Shown in pieces: positions 13,877 through 21,332 of a stretch of 29,797 nucleotides of DNA (position 1 is its first letter; every line of letters begins with the position of its first letter). The position numbers were made by a program, and so were the translations under genes. The notes under the pieces were generated by a model that saw only the letters and a list, made by a program, of their open reading frames with translations, made no database searches and was not told the origin of the DNA. The stretch comes from a virus: IMG/VR virus record IMGVR_UViG_3300025896_000136, positions 1 to 29,797 of that record; one strand, 5' to 3'.

Positions 13877-14650
13877 ATGGCACAAATTATCAATAGACAA
13901 GAATTTAAAGATTACTGTTTACGTAGACTTGGATTTCCAGTAATTGAAATCAATGTTGATGACGACCAGGTAGAAGATCGTATTGATGACGCCTTACAAT
14001 ACTGGCAAGATTACCATTTTGACGGTTTACAAAAATTCTATTATATCAAAAAAGTCACACAGACTGATATTGATCAAAAATATATTGATGTTAGTGATGC
14101 CAAAGATACTTCAAACAACACCATGGAAATTATTGGTGTTACTAGAATCTTTCCAGTTACAGATTCACAATCATCAATCAGTATGTTCGATCTTCGTTAC
14201 CAATTAAGATTGAATGAGTTGTATGACTTCACATCAGCGTCCTACATCAATTATACATTAACTCAACAACATCTTCGTTCACTCGAATTGATGTTCGCAG
14301 GTGAAGTTCCTATTAGGTTCCAGAGACATATGCAGAGGTTATATATCGACTGGGCTTGGGGACAACAAGAAGCTCCTGTAGGAACAACGGTCATTGCAGA
14401 ATGTTATTCTTCTATCAATCCAGATGTGTATAAAAATGTATGGAATGATCGATGGTTGAAAGAATATGCAACAGCGTTAATTAAAAGAAGTTGGGGAAAT
14501 AATCTCAAAAAATTCTCAAACATACAATTACCAGGTGGTGTCATGTTAAATGGTGATAAAATATACCAAGAAGCTTCTGATGAAATTAATCTTTTGCATC
14601 AGCAAATGGAAACACAATATGGTGCACCATTAGAATTCTTTTTAAATTAA
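13877..14650 (+). CDS. 13: Neck protein gp13
   Basis: This 257-residue protein matches T4-like neck (head-completion) protein gp13. Its hallmarks include EFKDYCLRRLGFPVIEINVD, DQVEDRIDDALQYWQDYHFDG near residues 9-50, a Tyr/Arg-rich middle (FDLRYQLRLNEL, FQRHMQRLYIDWAWG) and NDRWLKEYATALIKRSWGNNLKKFSN. T4 gp13 is 309 residues, so this is a shorter aquatic-phage form. With gp14 it closes the portal after packaging and readies the head for tail joining. A late promoter lies just upstream. The next gene (gp14) starts 66 bases later, an unusually long gap for this block. Confidence 0.9.
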   Translation: MAQIINRQEFKDYCLRRLGFPVIEINVDDDQVEDRIDDALQYWQDYHFDGLQKFYYIKKVTQTDIDQKYIDVSDAKDTSNNTMEIIGVTRIFPVTDSQSSISMFDLRYQLRLNELYDFTSASYINYTLTQQHLRSLELMFAGEVPIRFQRHMQRLYIDWAWGQQEAPVGTTVIAECYSSINPDVYKNVWNDRWLKEYATALIKRSWGNNLKKFSNIQLPGGVMLNGDKIYQEASDEINLLHQQMETQYGAPLEFFLN

Positions 14651-14669
14651 GTAACAACTCATAGGCCAA

Positions 14670-14684
14670 ATGCCCTTTGAATAG
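14670..14684 (+). other. Four-codon mini-ORF MPFE in gp13-gp14 gap
   Basis: ATG CCC TTT GAA TAG occurs in the 66-base gap before gp14. It has no good ribosome site (only ATAGG upstream) and could be chance. A leader role for the gp14 start is speculative. Confidence 0.2.
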
Positions 14685-14716
14685 AAGAAGAAAAAATAAG
14701 AAGGTAGGAACCTAAA

Positions 14717-15598
14717 ATCGCAACTAGTGTTTATTTTAACAACTACAACTCTCTTGCTGAACAAAGAGTAGTTGAGGACCTGATTACAGAATCCATAAAG
14801 ATTATGGGTTTTGATGCTATGTATCTTCCAATTGAAAATGAACACGATAGAGACATTTTATTTGGTGAAGATCCAGTTAAAAAATTTAGTTCGGCATTTC
14901 CGGTTGAATTTTACTTATCTAGTGCATTAGAATATGGCGGCGAAAGAGAGTTTTTTTCCAAATTTGGTTTGGAGATCAAAAATAATATTACTATTATTGT
15001 TTCAAAAAGATCATTTTCTCAACGTGTTCCACAAAATCATTTTACTCGCCCAAGAGAAGGTGACTTAATTTATGTTCCATTTCTAAATGGTTCTGGTGAA
15101 TTATTTGAAATTAAATTTACTAATCAAACTAAAGATTTCTTTATGTTGGGTCGTAAAATTCCATTCTTTTATGAATTGGAACTTGAGAAATTTAAATATT
15201 CACAAGAACTTATTGATACCGGTGTGGCAGAAATTGATAGTGTTGTTACCAATTCTGCATATACAATTGAACTAAATGTTGGTGACGGTTCAGGACAATA
15301 TCAACAGAAAGAAATTGTATATCAATCACCGGATGACACACACGCCAATGCAACAGTGGTAGCTATAGTGCAAGAATGGAAACCTTTAGCAAATACTTTA
15401 CATGTAACAAATATTGCTGGTGAGTTTGTAGATAATCAAATGATTATTGGTGCTTCAAGTAATGCATCATTTAGATTAACCACATACGATCCATTGCAAG
15501 ATAATAGTCGTAATGAAACGTATGACAACAAATACATAGACAATCAAGCAAATTCAATTATTGATTTTAGTGAAACCAACCCATTCGGATCAATATAA
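14717..15598 (+). CDS. 14: Neck protein gp14, apparent ATC start codon
   Basis: Protein text from 14717 reads (M)ATSVYFNNYNSLAEQRVVEDL, then ITESIKIMGFDAMYLPIEN. This is the expected N-terminus of T4-like gp14, but the codon in the Met position is ATC. An in-frame TAG lies at 14705-14707, and the first canonical ATG (14804) would remove 29 conserved-looking residues. A purine-rich AAGGTAGGA (14701-14709) sits at ribosome-site distance. Length from ATC is 293 residues (T4 gp14 256). The C-terminal half carries a module (about 15265-15493: QYQQKEIVYQSP ... LHVTNIAGEFV ... IIGASSNASFRLTTYDP) also present in gp15. gp14 works with gp13 at the head-tail neck. A base error making ATG into ATC cannot be excluded. 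Confidence 0.85.
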   Translation: MATSVYFNNYNSLAEQRVVEDLITESIKIMGFDAMYLPIENEHDRDILFGEDPVKKFSSAFPVEFYLSSALEYGGEREFFSKFGLEIKNNITIIVSKRSFSQRVPQNHFTRPREGDLIYVPFLNGSGELFEIKFTNQTKDFFMLGRKIPFFYELELEKFKYSQELIDTGVAEIDSVVTNSAYTIELNVGDGSGQYQQKEIVYQSPDDTHANATVVAIVQEWKPLANTLHVTNIAGEFVDNQMIIGASSNASFRLTTYDPLQDNSRNETYDNKYIDNQANSIIDFSETNPFGSI

Positions 15599-16606
15599 AT
15601 GTCAAAAACATTCTATCATCGCATAATTCGTAAACTTGTTGTGGGATTTGGCAACCTATTCAATGATATTACATTGGTACGATACAATCCAGACTTATCA
15701 GAAGCGGAAAGATTTCTTGTTCCTATTGCATATGCATCAAAAGAAAAATATGTAATGCGTTTGGAAGAAGATTTTAATTTGGATAAAAAAGTTCAAATAA
15801 CATTACCAAGAATCTCTTTTGAGATGACTGGGTTTGCATATGATGCTTCAAGAAAACAAAATACGAATATCAAGAACTTTGCACAAACTTCTGCCGGCAC
15901 AATATCTCAATATAATCCGGTACCATACAACTTCGATTTTAGTATTTACATTTATGTAAGAAATATTGAAGATGGTACACAGATTATTGAACACATTTTA
16001 CCATATTTTACACCAGACTATACTATCAAATTAAACATGGTACCTGAGATGGGTATAGTCAAAGAGGTTCCTGTAATATTAAATTCAACAACACAAGATA
16101 TACAATATGAAGGCAACAGAGATAGTGATCCACGTTTAATTATCTGGACATTAAATTTCACAGTTAAAGCATTCATTTTTGGTGCGACATCTTCAGCTGA
16201 AATCGTTTATCATTCAATCACAAATATATTGAACAAAATTACACCAGAAGATTCTGTGCAATTCGTAATGGATCCGGACAGTGGCATCGGCAATTACCAG
16301 GTTGGTGAAATAGTGTATCAAGGTTATACTATAGATAATGCTGTAGCCATGGGTAAAGTTGTTACTTGGACAAATAATAATTTAGTATTAACCAACATTA
16401 ATGGTAATTTTGTTTCTTCAGAACCAATATATGGTGTAAAAAATAGTGCAAATTACAAATTTATTTCTTATACACCAACACCATACAAATTTGTTCAGAT
16501 TGATGCACAAGCAAATGTAGATAGTCATTCAATATCCTCAACGACCTCATCTACAGGAACCGCAGACAATACTACTGGACTAATAACAACAATAACTGAG
16601 AGTTAA
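15599..16606 (+). CDS. 15: Tail sheath terminator / stabiliser gp15
   Basis: This 335-residue protein resembles T4 gp15, which caps the sheath and joins the tail to the neck. Diagnostic text includes FYHRIIRKLVVGFGNLFNDI, RFLVPIAYASKEKYVMRLEED, QITLPRISFEMTGFAYD, SQYNPVPYNFDFSIYIYVRNIED, IIEHILPYFTPDY and LIIWTLNFTVKAFIFG. T4 gp15 is 272 residues. The excess is mostly a ~75-residue module (about 16255-16480, NYQVGEIVYQGYT ... LVLTNINGNFV ... GVKNSANYKFISYTPTP) that mirrors one in gp14. Its ATG begins directly after the gp14 stop. Confidence 0.88.
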   Translation: MSKTFYHRIIRKLVVGFGNLFNDITLVRYNPDLSEAERFLVPIAYASKEKYVMRLEEDFNLDKKVQITLPRISFEMTGFAYDASRKQNTNIKNFAQTSAGTISQYNPVPYNFDFSIYIYVRNIEDGTQIIEHILPYFTPDYTIKLNMVPEMGIVKEVPVILNSTTQDIQYEGNRDSDPRLIIWTLNFTVKAFIFGATSSAEIVYHSITNILNKITPEDSVQFVMDPDSGIGNYQVGEIVYQGYTIDNAVAMGKVVTWTNNNLVLTNINGNFVSSEPIYGVKNSANYKFISYTPTPYKFVQIDAQANVDSHSISSTTSSTGTADNTTGLITTITES

Positions 16607-16609
16607 AAA

Positions 16610-16804
16610 ATGACCAAACAAGTAATTAGTATTGGAACAAAAGCCAATGACGGTTCAGGTGATACTATTCGAGCAGCATTTACAAAAACAAATAATAATT
16701 TTACGGAATTATATTCGACCACAATTTCACTAGACACATTAAAAGGTGTTGTTGCAAATTCAACTAGTTTTACGGATTTTCAAACAAAAATTAGTGCATT
16801 ATAA
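16610..16804 (+). CDS. 64 aa small structural module protein
   Basis: It begins MTKQVISIGTKANDGSGDTI followed by RAAFTKTNNNFTELYSTTIS. The I-G-T-x-A-N-D-G-x-G-D-x-x-R-x-A-F-x-K-x-N-N-N-F-T-E-L-Y core is a widespread segment at the start of aquatic phage structural proteins. Here it is essentially the whole protein, with a short hydrophobic tail (TLKGVVANSTSFTDFQTKIS). It sits between gp15 and the terminase small subunit, an unusual place for a fibre-type module. It may be a standalone virion peptide or a remnant of a longer fibre gene. Confidence 0.62.
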   Translation: MTKQVISIGTKANDGSGDTIRAAFTKTNNNFTELYSTTISLDTLKGVVANSTSFTDFQTKISAL

Positions 16805-16806
16805 TA

Positions 16807-16814
16807 ATTAAATA
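16807..16814 (+). promoter_or_regulatory. Possible late promoter box ATTAAATA
   Basis: ATTAAATA lies in the 18-base gap between the 64 aa gene and gp16, only 8 bases before the gp16 ATG. It matches 6 of 8 consensus positions, but spacing to the gene start is very short, so it is doubtful for gp16 itself and may not be a promoter. Confidence 0.25.
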
Positions 16815-16822
16815 AAAAAATT

Positions 16823-17245
16823 ATGAATACTTTTGATAAAAATATGGAACAATTATTTGATGTATCTCCTACAGAAATAATAGAGTCACCCAAACAAACA
16901 CTGTTGCCTACATTAAAAGATACTAATCAGCCAGATTTAAAAGGTGATTTGGCTGATGCATATCAACAATCTAAAGATAACCTGCAAGAAATTATCGATC
17001 AAGGCAAAGATGCCATGGAAGAAATCTTGCAAGTTGCTAAAGCGGGTCAACATCCTCGTGCATTTGAAGTATATGGAACTCTACTAAAGAATATGGTAGA
17101 CGCTAACAAAGAACTCCTAAATATACAAAAGCAAATGCGGGACATGGATGGAAAGAAAAAAGATGGTGGAGACACTATCATTGATAAAGCTGTTTTTGTA
17201 GGTTCAACTAATGAATTGAGTAAATTACTAAAAAATGGCAATTGA
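16823..17245 (+). CDS. 16: Terminase small subunit gp16
   Basis: This 140-residue protein has the T4-like gp16 pattern: a variable N-terminus, then a helical middle (DLADAYQQSKDNLQEIIDQG, DAMEEILQVAKAGQHPRAFEVYGTLLKNMVDANKELLNIQKQM) and a C-terminal segment AVFVGSTNELSKLLKN. T4 gp16 is 164 residues and has PRHMEVFATLM and ATVFMGSPTELM in equivalent places. It forms a ring that regulates the terminase motor gp17. It overlaps gp17 by 11 bases, as expected for coupled subunits. Confidence 0.87.
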   Translation: MNTFDKNMEQLFDVSPTEIIESPKQTLLPTLKDTNQPDLKGDLADAYQQSKDNLQEIIDQGKDAMEEILQVAKAGQHPRAFEVYGTLLKNMVDANKELLNIQKQMRDMDGKKKDGGDTIIDKAVFVGSTNELSKLLKNGN

Positions 17246-18914
17246 TAATAAAGATTCATATCGTGACAATCCTCTACTAAAACGTGCAGGGGTACAATTA
17301 GAATATACACAAGAACAGGTTGATGAGTACATTAAGTGTGCCAAAGATCCTGTATATTTTGCCAAGAACTATATCAAGATCGTTAACGTTGATGAAGGTC
17401 TAATCAACTTTAAGATGTGGCCGTTTCAAGAAGAAATGTTGAATTTATTTAAAGACAACAGATTCGTAATCACAAAATGTCCTCGTCAGGTTGGTAAAAC
17501 CACCACAACAGTTGCATACCTTCTTCATGCAACACTATTCCAAGAAACACAAAACGTTGCCGTATTGGCCAACAAAGGTTCACTTGCACGAGACATTCTT
17601 GCAAAGTACCAGTTGGCATACGAAAACTTGCCTATGTGGTTGCAACAAGGTGTCATTACATGGAATAAAGGTAACGTAGAACTAGAAAATGGTTCAAAGA
17701 TTATTGCGGCATCAACCTCATCAAGTGCGATTCGAGGTGGTGCATTTAACATTGTATTCTTGGACGAGTTTGCGTTCGTTCCAGCAAACATTGCACACGA
17801 ATTCTTTAACTCTGTTTACCCTGTAATATCATCAGGTAAAAAAACAAAGATTATTATTGTATCTACACCAAACGGTATGAATCTATACTACAAGTTATGG
17901 ATGGATTCAATCAATAAGAAAAATAACTATGTGAATTTTGAGATTCATTGGTCGATGGTACCAGGAAGAACAGAGGAATGGAAAGAAGAAACAATCAGGA
18001 ACACATCCGAACGACAATTCAGACAAGAGTTTGAAACAGAGTTCTTAGGTTCTTCAAATACTTTAATTTCAGGTCATAAATTGCAACAAATGGTCTACAT
18101 AGACCCAATTGCCACACATGATATGATGAAAATATATGAAAAACCAATCAAGGCAGATGGTGAAAGACATAAACGAGATCACCTATACGCAATGACAGTT
18201 GACGTTTCAGAAGGTAAAAACCTAGACTCATCAGCATTCAGTGTATTTGATATCACAGAAACACCTTACCGGCAGGTTGCATCATATAGAAGTTCATCAA
18301 TTTCACCTATATTGTTTCCTACTGTGATATATAATGCTGCAAAATGGTATAACGATGCCTATATTTTGGTGGAAATAAATAACAATCCACAAGTGGCAGA
18401 CATGATACACCAAGATTTGGAGTATGAAAACTTATGGAAAATCTTTACAGGTAACAAAAAACCACAAGAATTATCATCCGGATTTGGTCGTGGTGTACAG
18501 ATGGGTCTCAAAATGTCCACTCAAGTTAAGAGAATAGGTTGTTCAAACCTAAAAACTCTGATTGAAGGTGACAAACTTATAATTAATGATTTTGATACAT
18601 ACTCTGAGTTAACTACATTTGTGGCGAACAAGACTTCATTTGCTGCTGAAGAAGGTGCAAATGACGACTCAGTAATGACTTTAGTTGTATTTGCATGGAT
18701 TACTACTCAGAAATACTTCAGAGAAATTGTAAACCATGATTTGAGAAAACAAATCCAACTGGAAAACATGAACCAGTTCGATGAAGAAAACTTGCCGGCA
18801 CCAATAATCGATGATGGTTTAGAACATGATTTTGATGTATTTGATGGTGACGTATGGGAAAATGCAAACGGCGGTGAGATTTACGCTTCATTCATTCGTG
18901 AATTGACGAGGTAA
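17235..18914 (+). CDS. 17: Terminase large subunit gp17 (packaging ATPase and nuclease)
   Basis: This 559-residue protein (T4 gp17 610) carries the full motor. Walker A is KCPRQVGKTTTT (K88), Walker B is NIVFLDEFAF (D177, E178), and the coupling motif is IIIVSTPNG (206-214). The C-terminal RNase-H-fold nuclease shows TVDVSEGKNLDSSAF (D323), YILVEINNNP (E380) and GANDDSVMTLVV (D477/D478). The ATPase drives DNA into the prohead through the portal, and the nuclease cuts concatemers. It overlaps gp16 by 11 bases and is followed by a late promoter before gp18. All key residues are present, so the protein should be active. Confidence 0.96.
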   Translation: MAIDNKDSYRDNPLLKRAGVQLEYTQEQVDEYIKCAKDPVYFAKNYIKIVNVDEGLINFKMWPFQEEMLNLFKDNRFVITKCPRQVGKTTTTVAYLLHATLFQETQNVAVLANKGSLARDILAKYQLAYENLPMWLQQGVITWNKGNVELENGSKIIAASTSSSAIRGGAFNIVFLDEFAFVPANIAHEFFNSVYPVISSGKKTKIIIVSTPNGMNLYYKLWMDSINKKNNYVNFEIHWSMVPGRTEEWKEETIRNTSERQFRQEFETEFLGSSNTLISGHKLQQMVYIDPIATHDMMKIYEKPIKADGERHKRDHLYAMTVDVSEGKNLDSSAFSVFDITETPYRQVASYRSSSISPILFPTVIYNAAKWYNDAYILVEINNNPQVADMIHQDLEYENLWKIFTGNKKPQELSSGFGRGVQMGLKMSTQVKRIGCSNLKTLIEGDKLIINDFDTYSELTTFVANKTSFAAEEGANDDSVMTLVVFAWITTQKYFREIVNHDLRKQIQLENMNQFDEENLPAPIIDDGLEHDFDVFDGDVWENANGGEIYASFIRELTR

Positions 18915-18930
18915 TGTAAATCCAACGATT

Positions 18931-18938
18931 CATAAATA
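18931..18938 (+). promoter_or_regulatory. Late promoter box CATAAATA before gp18
   Basis: CATAAATA lies 53 bases before the gp18 ATG. The 12-mer GATTCATAAATA (18927-18938) is identical to that before gp13. An AAGGAG ribosome site (18980-18985) follows 6 bases before ATG. High-level late expression of the sheath fits this placement. Confidence 0.75.
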
Positions 18939-18991
18939 TCTGTATGGTAAATTATCTACCACAGAACACATAATAATTCAAGGAGAATACA

Positions 18992-20695
18992 ATGGCGTTT
19001 CAAATCTCTCCAGGCGTAAATGTATCCGAAGTCGATTTAACAACCGTAGTTCCTTCGGTTCTTACTACTGCCGGTGCTTTTGCTGGAACATTTCCATGGG
19101 GGCCAGCAAATCAAGTAGTGTTGGTTGACAGTGAAATTAATTTAATTAAGAATTTTGCACCAAAAGGTCCAGATTCAGATTCATCTGTATCATTTTTTAC
19201 AGCAGCAAATTTTCTATCATACGGAAACAATCTACAATTGGTGCGAGCTGTTGGGGATAGTTCCAACAATGCATCAGCTGCGGCTTCTGTTCAGATTTTA
19301 AATAAAGATGAATTCGAAGGTGTATATTTAAATAATAACAATAACAATCAATTCGGTGCGTTTATTGCTAGATATCCAGGTTCAATAGGCAATTCATTGG
19401 ATATTTCGGTTTGTGCAAATACTTCGAATTATAGTACTTGGACATACAATAACTATTTCACATCAGCACCAGGAACATCAGATTATGCTACTGCATCTGG
19501 CGGTTCAAATGATGAAATGCATATTGTTGTTATAGATCGCGGCGGCCTATTCAGTGGTGTTGTGGGCACCGTATTAGAAACATTCGCATTTGCATCTAAA
19601 GCAATTGACGCAAAATCAAACGGATTAACTAATTATTACAAACAGGTAATCTTTAATAATTCAAAATATATTTTTGCTGTAGATCCAGTTGATTACACAA
19701 ATCAAGTAACTACTTGGGGAAAAACAGCATCTACTACATTTACCAATCCACCAACGAATGTATTAACATCATTAGCGGGTGGTTCGGATGCAGCACCAGC
19801 CAATAGTAATTTAGAAATGGCATATGATTTGTTCCAAAATAAAGAACTTATTGATATCTCATTAGTATTAACCGGTGACGCAGACAGTACAGTTCAAAAT
19901 TATGTTATTAGTACAATTGGTAACCCAGATCCATTAGTTTATGCTCGTAGAGATTGTGTAATTTTTATTTCACCACCACTAGCTAGTGTATTGAACCAAA
20001 TGGGTGAAGAAGTTACCAATATTCAAGCTTGGTCTTCAGCTGTTAATAAATCGTCATATGTTATGGCAGATTCGGGTTGGAAATATCAATTCGACAAATA
20101 CAATAATGTCTATCGTTGGATACCATTAAATGGCGACATTGCTGGATTATGTGTTAACACTGATACAGTAAGAGATCCTTGGTTCTCACCAGCAGGTTTC
20201 AATCGCGGTTCAATTAAAAACTGCATTAAATTGGCTTGGAATCCAAATAAATCACAACGCGATGTAATTTATTCAGCAGGTATTAATCCAGTCGTATCAT
20301 TTCCTGGTCAAGGAACGGTACTATATGGAGACAAAACATTGCAAAATAAACCTTCTGCTTTTGATCGTATTAATGTGCGTAGATTGTTTATTACATTAGA
20401 AAAATCGATTGCTACTGCATCTAAATTTTCTCTATTTGAATTGAATGATGAATTTACTAGAGCGCAATTTGTTTCATTAATTACTCCATTCTTACGTGAT
20501 GTACAAGGTCGTCGTGGTATTACAGACTTTAAAGTTGTATGTGATACAACAAATAACACCTCACAAGTTATTGATTCTAATCAATTTGTTGGTGACATTT
20601 ATATTAAACCTTCTCGTTCTATCAATTATATCCAGTTAAACTTTGTTGCTGTTGCAACTGGCGTTGATTTCACAACAGTCGTTGGTTCAGTATAA
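18992..20695 (+). CDS. 18: Contractile tail sheath protein gp18
   Basis: This 567-residue protein begins MAFQISPGVNVSEVDLTTVV followed by PSVLTTAGAFAGTFPWGP, the usual start of T4-like sheath proteins (T4 gp18 659). Late-sheath core motifs are visible: DRGGLFSG, PAGFNRGSIKNCIKLAWNPN, then an end region with INVRRLFITLEKSI, FELNDEFTRAQFVSLITPFLRDVQGRRG and GDIYIKPSRSINYIQLNFVAV, which forms the intersubunit mesh. It assembles as six-fold rings around the gp19 tube and contracts at infection. It shares a transcriptional unit with gp19, 26 bases later. Confidence 0.95.
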   Translation: MAFQISPGVNVSEVDLTTVVPSVLTTAGAFAGTFPWGPANQVVLVDSEINLIKNFAPKGPDSDSSVSFFTAANFLSYGNNLQLVRAVGDSSNNASAAASVQILNKDEFEGVYLNNNNNNQFGAFIARYPGSIGNSLDISVCANTSNYSTWTYNNYFTSAPGTSDYATASGGSNDEMHIVVIDRGGLFSGVVGTVLETFAFASKAIDAKSNGLTNYYKQVIFNNSKYIFAVDPVDYTNQVTTWGKTASTTFTNPPTNVLTSLAGGSDAAPANSNLEMAYDLFQNKELIDISLVLTGDADSTVQNYVISTIGNPDPLVYARRDCVIFISPPLASVLNQMGEEVTNIQAWSSAVNKSSYVMADSGWKYQFDKYNNVYRWIPLNGDIAGLCVNTDTVRDPWFSPAGFNRGSIKNCIKLAWNPNKSQRDVIYSAGINPVVSFPGQGTVLYGDKTLQNKPSAFDRINVRRLFITLEKSIATASKFSLFELNDEFTRAQFVSLITPFLRDVQGRRGITDFKVVCDTTNNTSQVIDSNQFVGDIYIKPSRSINYIQLNFVAVATGVDFTTVVGSV

Positions 20696-20701
20696 TAAAT
20701 A
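20694..20701 (+). promoter_or_regulatory. Probable late promoter box AATAAATA before gp19
   Basis: AATAAATA overlaps the gp18 stop and differs from TATAAATA at one position. It lies 20 bases before the gp19 ATG, with AGAGGAGAAAA as ribosome site. The spacing is tight but comparable with other late boxes here. Confidence 0.5.
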
Positions 20702-20721
20702 AACGATAAGAGGAGAAAACA

Positions 20722-21264
20722 ATGGCATTTAATGTATCGGAATTTAGAGCAAATATGGTTGGGGACGGAGCTCGCCCTAACCTATTTTCAGTCTCTTTAG
20801 TATTTCCAACAATAGCTTCAAACGGTAATGCGGCCGGCCAAAAAGTAACATTTATGGCAAAAGCAGCACAATTACCTGGTTCAACATTAGGTACTGTACC
20901 AGTATATTATTTTGGACGAGAAATGAAATTTGCAGGTAATAGAACATTTGCAGATTGGACATTAACAATTATTAATGATGAAGATTTCACAGTTCGCAAT
21001 GCATTGGAATCGTGGATGAATTCAATCAACAGTAACACTGGTAATGTGCGTAATAGTGTAGCAATTCGACCTGCGCAGTATTCAGTGGATGCAGAAGTTA
21101 TTCAGTACGGTAAAGCTGGCCAAGAACTGAAAAAGTATAAATTTGTTGGTATGTTCCCTATTGATTTAGCACCAATTGACTTAGATTGGGGTTCGAATGA
21201 TGTAATGGAAGAATTTACCACAACATTTGCATATCAATACTGGGAAGCAAACACAACTTCTTAA
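20722..21264 (+). CDS. 19: Tail tube protein gp19
   Basis: This 180-residue protein (T4 gp19 163) begins MAFNVSEFRANMVGDGARPN, the typical T4-like tube N-terminus. LPGSTLGTVPVYYFGREMKFAG, DWTLTIINDEDFTVRNALESWM and GMFPIDLAPIDLDWGSNDVMEEFTTTFAYQYW follow. It polymerises as stacked hexamers forming the inner tail tube. A strong hairpin terminator follows 11 bases after the stop, so the gp18-gp19 unit ends here. Confidence 0.94.
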   Translation: MAFNVSEFRANMVGDGARPNLFSVSLVFPTIASNGNAAGQKVTFMAKAAQLPGSTLGTVPVYYFGREMKFAGNRTFADWTLTIINDEDFTVRNALESWMNSINSNTGNVRNSVAIRPAQYSVDAEVIQYGKAGQELKKYKFVGMFPIDLAPIDLDWGSNDVMEEFTTTFAYQYWEANTTS

Positions 21265-21275
21265 TGATTTTATAT

Positions 21276-21309
21276 GGGAGGACTTTGGTCCTCCCTTTTA
21301 TGTTTTTTT
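21276..21309 (+). terminator. Intrinsic terminator after gp19
   Basis: GGGAGGAC (21276-21283) pairs with GTCCTCCC (21288-21295) around a TTTG loop, and TTTTATGTTTTTTT follows. An 8 bp GC-rich stem plus a U tract is a canonical rho-independent terminator. No clear late promoter box is seen between it and gp20 at 21333. Confidence 0.93.
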
Positions 21310-21332
21310 GATTTCGGAATTATACACAACAT

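Noticed and set aside
14804-15598. gp14 starting at the ATG at 14804
   Set aside because: It would remove 29 upstream residues that read as a normal gp14 N-terminus and would leave no good ribosome site at the correct distance.
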